Source of the DNA: an uncultured Clostridia bacterium
Lineage (GTDB): Bacteria > Bacillota_I > Bacilli_A > RF39 > UBA660
Direction: 5' to 3'
Length of the DNA stretch: 11,955 nt
Assembly: GCA_946533175.1 (NCBI GenBank)
Contig: CAMNBS010000030.1
Location: 1 to 11,955, forward strand
The notes beneath the pieces are model-generated. The model had not been told where the DNA came from and did no database searches. It was given only the letters and a program-made list of their open reading frames with translations. Below are positions 6,547-11,955 of the stretch, piece by piece (position 1 is the first letter of the stretch; each line of letters opens with the position of its first letter). The translations under genes and the position numbers were made by a program.

Positions 6547-7680
6547 ATGAAAATTAGAAAATTAAAAATAAATTTTAAAAGAATAGTAGCAACATTATTA
6601 ACAGGATATATTTTAATGACACCGCTGATGAGTAAAGGTGAAAAATCTTCTAATAGCTTATTAGCAAATATTCCAGCTGTTAGTGAAGAGTTTTCTTTTG
6701 AATCAATAGTTGATTATGGTGTATTAGGGCCTATTTTTCCATATATGGTTGATGAATGTTTTGAAAATTATAGGGGAAGATATGAAAGAAATAATAAGCA
6801 CAATTCATTTGCGCAGTTAGTAGATGGAAAAATAGGAACATATTATCCTAATGGCGGATGGTTTTCTTATGATAATGAAAGAATCAAATGTGATCTATAT
6901 GTTTCAAATAATGAAAGCTTAAATGAAGTAGAGAATATTATTTTATTAATTGGTGGAACAGGTAATCGTTTAAAAGGTATTGATCCATCTGGAGTTCGTG
7001 TAGGAGAACATACTTTAGTTATAAGTGTTTGTACTGGAGATGCTAATGTTAATTTAATTGACAAAAGTGAAATATTAAAAGCATGTGTTCTTTTTATGAA
7101 TAATATGGTTAATAGTGATAATCGATATATTCATAATAGTGTTGTAGGAATTAGTGAAGGAGCTCAAACTGCTTTTGTTTTAATTTCTAAATGCAATATT
7201 TTTAAGACATTTGTATGTTGTAATGGAGCGGCTTATTCAACACGTGATGGAAATAATTTAATAAAAACATATGGTTCGGGTTCTTATCGAAATTTTAAGG
7301 ATCTTGATTTAATCTTTTTGGAATCAGCAAATAACAATAATTGGAATTATTATATTGTACAAACGATATTAGATATGGATAGCAAAAATGTTCCATTAAG
7401 TAATATATATTTCTATACGAATGATAGTGATTTATGTCATGGAAAAAATAAGGTATATTATAATGATGATGCCTATCCATCAGTAAAGAATCTTTTGAAA
7501 AATGAAGGATATTTTTATTTCCTTGATGATAGTGAAGCTAAAATGTATGGTGGTTGGTCTAAACATGGGGATGGTAACAATATGGTTTTAGACTCTAACA
7601 TATTACAATATATATCTAGTAATCAATATTACTCTAAATATCAAGATAATAATGTATCTAAAAATATAAAAAGTAAATAA
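6547..7680 (+). CDS. Secreted alpha/beta-hydrolase-like protein
   Basis: A 377-residue exported protein. The N-terminus is a Sec-type signal: a basic region (residues 2-12), then a hydrophobic core (about 13-28) and a polar stretch; there is no lipobox cysteine. The mature part has an alpha/beta-hydrolase outline: strand plus oxyanion-type loop ILLIGGTGN (G136-G139), nucleophile elbow VVGISEGAQ with S203 in G-x-S-x-G, and a late histidine in GWSKHGDG (H340). The acid could be E259 after strand DLIFL, or D293/D295 after strand IYFYT. The substrate is unknown; an esterase, lipase or peptidase-like role is inference. It has its own promoter and terminator, so it is not part of the flanking operons. 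The many Asn residues and lack of a wall anchor suggest a released or loosely bound extracellular enzyme. Confidence 0.72.
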   Translation: MKIRKLKINFKRIVATLLTGYILMTPLMSKGEKSSNSLLANIPAVSEEFSFESIVDYGVLGPIFPYMVDECFENYRGRYERNNKHNSFAQLVDGKIGTYYPNGGWFSYDNERIKCDLYVSNNESLNEVENIILLIGGTGNRLKGIDPSGVRVGEHTLVISVCTGDANVNLIDKSEILKACVLFMNNMVNSDNRYIHNSVVGISEGAQTAFVLISKCNIFKTFVCCNGAAYSTRDGNNLIKTYGSGSYRNFKDLDLIFLESANNNNWNYYIVQTILDMDSKNVPLSNIYFYTNDSDLCHGKNKVYYNDDAYPSVKNLLKNEGYFYFLDDSEAKMYGGWSKHGDGNNMVLDSNILQYISSNQYYSKYQDNNVSKNIKSK

Positions 7681-7701
7681 ATACGAAAATTAAAATTATA
7701 T

Positions 7702-7753
7702 AAAAAAGTGCTTAATTAATTCGGTATATAGACATTTAATTAAGTACTTTTTT
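7702..7753 (+). terminator. Long-stem terminator after the secreted hydrolase
   Basis: An 18-bp stem pairs 7702-7719 with 7736-7753 (one G-U pair), with a 16-base loop. The A6 at the left and T6 at the right end are part of the stem, so it may act in both directions. Confidence 0.85.
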
Positions 7754-7774
7754 CTTTAAAATTTGACATGTTTG

Positions 7775-7803
7775 TTGATGTGTTAAATGGTTAATGATAT
7801 AAT
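7775..7803 (+). promoter_or_regulatory. Promoter of the rnr operon with extended -10
   Basis: TGA-TATAAT at 7795-7803 is a perfect extended -10. TTGATG (7775-7780) gives a fair -35 at 17 bp. Transcription would start near 7810, leaving a short leader before the rnr ATG at 7827. A TTGACA at 7763 is too far upstream to pair with this -10. Confidence 0.8.
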
Positions 7804-7826
7804 ATCTTTAGAGAAAGAGGAATTAC

Positions 7827-9971
7827 ATGAGAGATGAAGTATTAGAATTGTTAAAAGATGGAAAAGCTTTAAGTTTTATTGAAATTAGTGAGGCATTAAA
7901 ATATTCTAAAGATATGGATGAAATGTTAGCTAAGGTATTAAATGATCTTGTTAATGAGTATGAATTATGTATTACTAATAAGGGACGATATATGTTATTT
8001 TCTCTAAATGAAAAAAATCAAGGCTATGTAAAAGGTCGATTTATGGATACAAGTGGTGATTTTGCTTTCGTTAGAGTTTTAGGAATGGAAGAAGATATTT
8101 ATATTCATGGTAGTAAAACAAATGGCGCTTTAAATGGAGATATTGTATTAGTTTATATAACTAAAAAATCAAAACATGATCGTAAATGTGAAGGACAGGT
8201 TGTTAAAATTATTAGTCGTGATAATACAAATAAAGTTGGTGAAGTATATCATTATGAAGGAAGATTAATGGTTTCTCTTGATGATAAAAAAATCAAAAAA
8301 TTAGTTTATTTACCTGATAACGAAGAAACAAGACGTCTTGTTGATGGAGATAAAGTTGTTGTATCTTTTGCAGATAGTCGAATGGATCATGAGCATATTA
8401 ATGCTAGATTTGTACGAAGAATAGGTCATGTGAATGATCCGGGGGTAGATATTTTATCCATTGTTGCTGAACATGAGATTGAAGTAGAATTTCCTGAAGA
8501 TTGTCTTTCTCAATTAAGAGAAATACCTACTTCAGTAACCAGTCAAGATATAGAAGGACGAAGAGATCTTCGAGATGAAATGATTTTTACTATTGATGGC
8601 GATGATACTAAAGATATTGACGATGCTATAAGTATTCGAAAACTTCCTAATGGTAATTATAGTTTAGGGGTGCATATTGCTGATGTTAGCTATTATATTA
8701 AAGAAGGATCTCCTCTTGATTTAGAAGCTCGAAGAAGGGGAACTAGTACATATTTAGTTGATCGAGTAATTCCAATGTATCCTCATCAATTATCAAATGG
8801 TATTTGTTCATTAAACCCCGATGTTGATCGACTTGCTATTAGCTGTGTTATGGAAATTGATCCATCTGGTAAGCTTATTAATTATGAAATTTTCCCTAGT
8901 GTTATTCATTCACGAATTCAGATGACCTATCAAAAAGTTAATCAAATTTTAGAACAAAATATTGTGCCAGAAGGATATGAAGAGTTTGCAGATAGTTTAA
9001 TAGAAATGCAAGAATTGGCGCATATTATTCGTCGTGAAAGAACTAAACGTGGAGCGATTGATTTTGATACTGAAGAAGCGAAGATAATTGCTGATGTTTA
9101 TGGTGTTCCAATTGATGTTATACTACGTTATCGCGGTGAAGGAGAAAAATTAATTGAAGACTTTATGATTAGAGCTAATGAAACCGTTGCTAGTCATTTC
9201 TTCTATATGGATTTACCAAGCTTATATCGTATTCATGGAATGCCTGATGAAGAGAAATTAAGGGGATTTTTAAATATTTTATCTTGTATTGGAATTTCTC
9301 TTAAAGCTGATTATAAAAAAATGAATGCTAAAGTTATACAGAAAATAGTAGAAGAATTACGAAAATATAAAGAATTCCGTGTTTTGGCATCAAAATTATT
9401 AAGTTGTATGGATAAAGCTATTTATAGTCCAGAGAATATTGGGCATTTTGCTTTAGCTTCTAAAATATATACTCATTTTACATCACCAATAAGACGTTAT
9501 CCTGATACGACTATTCATCGTTTATTACATAGTTATTTCTTTTCTATTGATGGTATTACAGAAGATAAGATAGAACACTTTAAAGAAATATTATTTGATA
9601 TATCAGTTCATTCAAGTGAAATGGAAAGAAATAGTGATGAATGTGAACGTGATGTTGAAGCTATGAAAATGGCAGAATATATGTCTTTTCATCTTAATGA
9701 AGAGTTTTCTGGTATGATATCAGGGGTAACTAATTTTGGCTTCTTTGTAATGTTAGAAAATGGTATTGAAGGATTAGTTCCAATTGAAAGTTTTCAAGAG
9801 CCATATACATATGATAAAGAAAGAGAAATATTAAAAATAGGTAATAAAGTATTTAAGTTGGGACAAACAGTTATAATAAGAGTAAAGAGGGCTTCGAAAG
9901 AAGATAGTCAAATAGATTTTGAATTTGTAGAAAGAGTTGATGAAGTTGAGAAAGTTAAGAAAAAATGTTAG
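7827..9971 (+). CDS. rnr: Ribonuclease R
   Basis: RNase R is a processive 3'-to-5' exoribonuclease that can unwind structured RNA; it degrades rRNA, mRNA and transcripts released by trans-translation. Domains in order: N-terminal winged helix (about 1-65), two cold-shock domains (about 66-210), the RNB catalytic domain (about 235-570) and an S1 domain (about 624-705). The RNB metal site is DGDDTKDIDDAIS, with D257, D263, D265 and D266 at the positions of the four catalytic aspartates of the family. HFTSPIRRYPD is the conserved RNB motif near the end of the domain. Length 714 is normal. The lysine-rich tail (EKVKKKC) overlaps the start of the next gene by 32 bases. smpB two genes downstream is consistent with the known SmpB-tmRNA-RNase R link. 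Confidence 0.97.
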   Translation: MRDEVLELLKDGKALSFIEISEALKYSKDMDEMLAKVLNDLVNEYELCITNKGRYMLFSLNEKNQGYVKGRFMDTSGDFAFVRVLGMEEDIYIHGSKTNGALNGDIVLVYITKKSKHDRKCEGQVVKIISRDNTNKVGEVYHYEGRLMVSLDDKKIKKLVYLPDNEETRRLVDGDKVVVSFADSRMDHEHINARFVRRIGHVNDPGVDILSIVAEHEIEVEFPEDCLSQLREIPTSVTSQDIEGRRDLRDEMIFTIDGDDTKDIDDAISIRKLPNGNYSLGVHIADVSYYIKEGSPLDLEARRRGTSTYLVDRVIPMYPHQLSNGICSLNPDVDRLAISCVMEIDPSGKLINYEIFPSVIHSRIQMTYQKVNQILEQNIVPEGYEEFADSLIEMQELAHIIRRERTKRGAIDFDTEEAKIIADVYGVPIDVILRYRGEGEKLIEDFMIRANETVASHFFYMDLPSLYRIHGMPDEEKLRGFLNILSCIGISLKADYKKMNAKVIQKIVEELRKYKEFRVLASKLLSCMDKAIYSPENIGHFALASKIYTHFTSPIRRYPDTTIHRLLHSYFFSIDGITEDKIEHFKEILFDISVHSSEMERNSDECERDVEAMKMAEYMSFHLNEEFSGMISGVTNFGFFVMLENGIEGLVPIESFQEPYTYDKEREILKIGNKVFKLGQTVIIRVKRASKEDSQIDFEFVERVDEVEKVKKKC

Positions 9972-11124
9972 AAACACATTAATTGTTCTTTTATGCTGTT
10001 TTATATCAGCATGTATTGGTTTTTATTTACAGAGAAAAGCTAATTATGTTAATGAATACGTTGATGTAACTTATAATGTTGTTGATACTAAAATAGAAAA
10101 TAAATTATCACTAGTGATGGTAGGTGATGCTTTGATTCACAATTCGGTATATCAGGCCTATAAAAAGAGTGGTAATACATATGATTTTAATGGTATTTTT
10201 AAATATTTGAAAGATACTATTCAAGAATATGATTTAGCTTATTATAATCAAGAAACTATATTAGGTGGAAAAGAATTAGGTTTATCAAATTATCCACAAT
10301 TTAATTCACCACAAGAAGTAGGAGATGCCTTTCTAAATGCTGGTTTTAACCTAGTTAGTTTAGCAACCAATCATACATTGGATAAGTATTATGCAACTGG
10401 TGGTAAAACGGTTATTAATTCACGAAATTATTGGAAAAAGAAAATGGAAGAGAATAATGAATTAATTGCTGCTGGAAGTTATAATTCTAAAGAAGAACAA
10501 GATGAAGTAATTATTCGTGAAAAAAATGGTATTAAATATGCTCTATTATCTTATACAACGATGACAAATGGTATACCTGTTCCAAGTGGTAAAAGTTATG
10601 TTGTTAATATGTATAGCAAAGAAAGAGTAAAAAGTGATGTTGAAAAATATCGAGATAAAGTTGACTTATTAATGGTAGCAATGCATTGGGGAAGTGAATA
10701 TGTCCATTTTCCAGTTCAAGAACAGAAGACTATCGCTAAATATTTAGCGGATTTAAACGTAAATATTGTTATTGGATGTCATTCGCATTCTGTTCAGCCA
10801 ATAACCTTTATTGATGATACATTAGTAGTTTATTCTTTAGGAAATTTTGTATCTAGTCAAACTAATACGGATCAATTAATTGGACTTTTAGCGGATGTTG
10901 ATATAACCAAAACGATTTATCATGGAAAGACTACTCTTTCTTTATCCAATGTAGGAGCTGATTTACTGTATACCAGTAAAAGTTATACTTACGGAAGATT
11001 TGTTATTTATCCATTTAGTAAATTAAATAATAATATTTTATCAAATTATAAAAATTACTATACTAATTATAGTAATAAATATGTTAAAGCTTATAATAAA
11101 GACATCAAAATGAAAGGTGTATAA
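9940..11124 (+). CDS. CapA/PGA_cap-family protein, membrane-anchored metallophosphatase-like
   Basis: A 394-residue protein of the PGA_cap (CapA) family, which has a calcineurin-like metallophosphoesterase fold. A basic N-terminus (KLRKLRKNVRN) and hydrophobic segment (about 13-31) form a signal anchor, so the catalytic part lies outside the membrane. Family motifs: VMVGDALIHN (D63, H67), NQETILGG, LATNHTLD (N144, H145), MHWGSEY (H249), GCHSHSVQP (H281, H283) and VVYSLGNF. CapA itself takes part in poly-gamma-glutamate capsule production, but no other cap/pgs genes are present, so its real substrate is unknown. The ATG at 9940 lies inside rnr and is preferred over the adjacent TTG at 9937; the site aaagag is weak and close, suggesting coupling to rnr. 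smpB starts three bases after its stop. It is probably co-transcribed with rnr and smpB. Confidence 0.87.
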   Translation: MKLRKLRKNVRNTLIVLLCCFISACIGFYLQRKANYVNEYVDVTYNVVDTKIENKLSLVMVGDALIHNSVYQAYKKSGNTYDFNGIFKYLKDTIQEYDLAYYNQETILGGKELGLSNYPQFNSPQEVGDAFLNAGFNLVSLATNHTLDKYYATGGKTVINSRNYWKKKMEENNELIAAGSYNSKEEQDEVIIREKNGIKYALLSYTTMTNGIPVPSGKSYVVNMYSKERVKSDVEKYRDKVDLLMVAMHWGSEYVHFPVQEQKTIAKYLADLNVNIVIGCHSHSVQPITFIDDTLVVYSLGNFVSSQTNTDQLIGLLADVDITKTIYHGKTTLSLSNVGADLLYTSKSYTYGRFVIYPFSKLNNNILSNYKNYYTNYSNKYVKAYNKDIKMKGV

Positions 11125-11127
11125 TAT

Positions 11128-11571
11128 ATGGAAATTATTAATCGTGAAGCAAGATTTAATTATTTCATTGAAGAAGAATTAGAGTGTGGAATATCTTTAT
11201 CTGGAACAGAAATAAAAGCTATTCGTGATGGAAAAGCTAATTTAAAAGATAGTTATGCTATAGTCCGAAATAATGAAATATTTCTTCTTAATATGTATAT
11301 TGGTGAATATAAAGAAGGAAATCTTTTTAATCATGATCCAAGAAGAACCAGAAAACTTCTTTTACATAAGAAAGAAATTATAAAGTTTTCACAAAATATT
11401 GAAAGAGAAGGATATACTCTTATCCCATTAAAATTATATTTTGTTAAAAATAAAGCTAAAATTTTATTGGGGTTGGGTAAAGGTAAAAAAACTTTTGATA
11501 AAAGAGAAACTATTAAACAAAGAGAATTAAAACGCGAAGCAGATAAATTACATAAATATAATTATAAATAA
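11128..11571 (+). CDS. smpB: SsrA-binding protein SmpB
   Basis: SmpB binds tmRNA and brings it to ribosomes stalled on broken mRNA for trans-translation. The 147-residue protein has the family pattern from the start: NREARFNYFIEEELECGI, SLSGTEIKAIRDGKANLKDSY, IGEYKEGNLFNHDPRRTRKLL and the C-terminal lysine/arginine-rich tail (KGKKTFDKRETIKQRELKRE) that enters the mRNA channel. It starts three bases after the CapA-like gene with an aaaggtgt site. It is the last gene of the rnr operon. The ssrA gene, often downstream in Bacillota, is not visible in the remaining 384 bases. Confidence 0.97.
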   Translation: MEIINREARFNYFIEEELECGISLSGTEIKAIRDGKANLKDSYAIVRNNEIFLLNMYIGEYKEGNLFNHDPRRTRKLLLHKKEIIKFSQNIEREGYTLIPLKLYFVKNKAKILLGLGKGKKTFDKRETIKQRELKREADKLHKYNYK

Positions 11572-11597
11572 GGATAATTGTAAAATTATCTTTTTTT
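11570..11597 (+). terminator. Intrinsic terminator of rnr-CapA-smpB
   Basis: Stem aaggataatt (11570-11579) pairs with aattatcttt (11584-11593) with one G-U pair and a gtaa loop; a run of seven T (11591-11597) closes it. The smpB stop codon (11569-11571) is at the base of the stem. Confidence 0.85.
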
Positions 11598-11822
11598 ATG
11601 ATTTATTTTAAAGAGAAAAGAGAAGATATTACAATTAAATTTAAAGGAAGATAATCATTACTAAAGATAGAATTCAAAAAAAATTGAAAAAGCACTTACT
11701 TATGTTTTTTATTATAAGAAAAATATTTTTTAAAATATTATTAATATGCAAAATAATAAAGAATAAAGTTTACTTTGATAAAAAATTATGTTAATATTAA
11801 ATTATAAAATAGAGGAGTATAT
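11598..11822. other. AT-rich spacer without a supported gene
   Basis: About 225 bases between the smpB terminator and the next gene. It holds only short frames without ribosome sites: an 18-codon frame from ATG 11598 that starts right in the terminator T run, and in another frame the peptide IITKDRIQKKLKK without a start. These might be remnants of one small decayed gene, but this is weak. A possible promoter for the downstream gene is TTGATA (11775-11780) with taaatt (11798-11803) at 17 bp. I see no tmRNA, tRNA or riboswitch. Confidence 0.5.
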
Positions 11823-11955
11823 ATGAAAAATAAAAGATTATGGTTAGGTATTTTAAGTGTAATTGGAATAATTAGTATAACAGTAGGAGTATCAATAGCG
11901 TTTTTTAATTATACAAGAACAGGACAGATTAATACAATAGCTGTGGGAAGAATAT
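11823..11955 (+). CDS. Partial surface protein with SipW-class signal peptide (5' end)
   Basis: Only 44 codons are present; the gene runs off the window. It starts at an ATG after a strong gaggag site (11812-11817). The N-terminus MKNKRLWLG, the following hydrophobic core (about residues 8-26) and the AFFNYTRTG motif resemble SipW-cognate signal peptides of TasA/camelysin-like proteins, where a Y/F-rich AxFxD/N-type segment follows the cleavage site. In low-GC gut Bacillota and related lineages such proteins often carry FNYTRTG followed by a small-polar stretch, as here (QINTIAVGRI). The mature protein, its length and its function cannot be judged from this fragment. Confidence 0.65.
   Translation, partial: MKNKRLWLGILSVIGIISITVGVSIAFFNYTRTGQINTIAVGRI

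Noticed and set aside
6867..7064. 65-codon frame on the - strand inside the secreted hydrolase gene
   Set aside because: Antisense shadow of a frame with signal peptide and hydrolase motifs; no promoter or ribosome site supports it.
7295..7480. 61-codon frame on the - strand inside the secreted hydrolase gene
   Set aside because: His/Tyr-rich composition is typical of antisense reading of AT-rich codons; no supporting signals.
11598..11822. Searched for ssrA (tmRNA) after smpB
   Set aside because: No tRNA-like ends, GGGGC-type start or encoded tag peptide can be seen; ssrA must lie elsewhere.

Overview
The window looks like a chromosomal segment of an anaerobic, very AT-rich Bacillota lineage (Bacilli, Erysipelotrichia or RF39-like uncultured gut bacteria). 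The evidence is strong AT bias, the Gram-positive neighbourhood cdd-era-yqzL-recO, rnr close to smpB, an oxygen-independent (class III) ribonucleotide reductase as the only RNR seen, and a SipW-class signal peptide at the right edge. UGA is a stop codon here (cdd ends in TGA) and Trp residues use TGG, so this is the standard bacterial code and not the mycoplasma code. All genes are on the + strand. The genus is an inference and cannot be fixed from this sequence.

Layout. (1) 16-512: a decayed DUF1016/YhcG-type nuclease N-terminal domain, split by a one-base frameshift and lacking its C-terminal nuclease half. (2) 513-1409: a single-gene unit with a perfect consensus promoter, an N-terminally anchored protein of unknown function, and a terminator. 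(3) 1410-4296: the anaerobic nucleotide reduction operon nrdD-nrdG, preceded by a perfect 16-bp palindrome and closed by a GAAA-loop hairpin. (4) 4334-6502: cdd-era-yqzL-recO, a tightly packed operon for pyrimidine salvage, ribosome assembly GTPase and recombination repair. The small yqzL-like gene overlaps recO. (5) 6491-7753: an orphan secreted alpha/beta-hydrolase-like protein with its own consensus promoter, whose -35 box lies in the recO terminator, and its own terminator. (6) 7775-11597: rnr, a CapA/PGA_cap-type membrane-anchored metallophosphatase-like protein, and smpB, ending in a terminator. (7) 11598-11822: gene-poor AT-rich spacer. (8) 11823-end: 5' part of a surface protein gene with a SipW-type signal peptide.

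How the genes work together: NrdD makes dNTPs without oxygen after activation by the radical-SAM enzyme NrdG, and Cdd recycles cytidine. Era and YqzL/RecO are housekeeping genes in conserved order. RNase R and SmpB belong to RNA quality control and trans-translation; ssrA (tmRNA) is not visible downstream. The CapA-like gene inserted between rnr and smpB and the secreted hydrolase are cell-envelope functions placed among housekeeping genes.

I see no mobile element, CRISPR array, tRNA or rRNA. Most of the window is ordinary housekeeping DNA. The points most worth a second look are the 17-bp frame-breaking tandem repeat in the anchored protein, the palindrome before nrdD, the secreted hydrolase and the CapA insertion. 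I did not find a convincing new multi-gene system.
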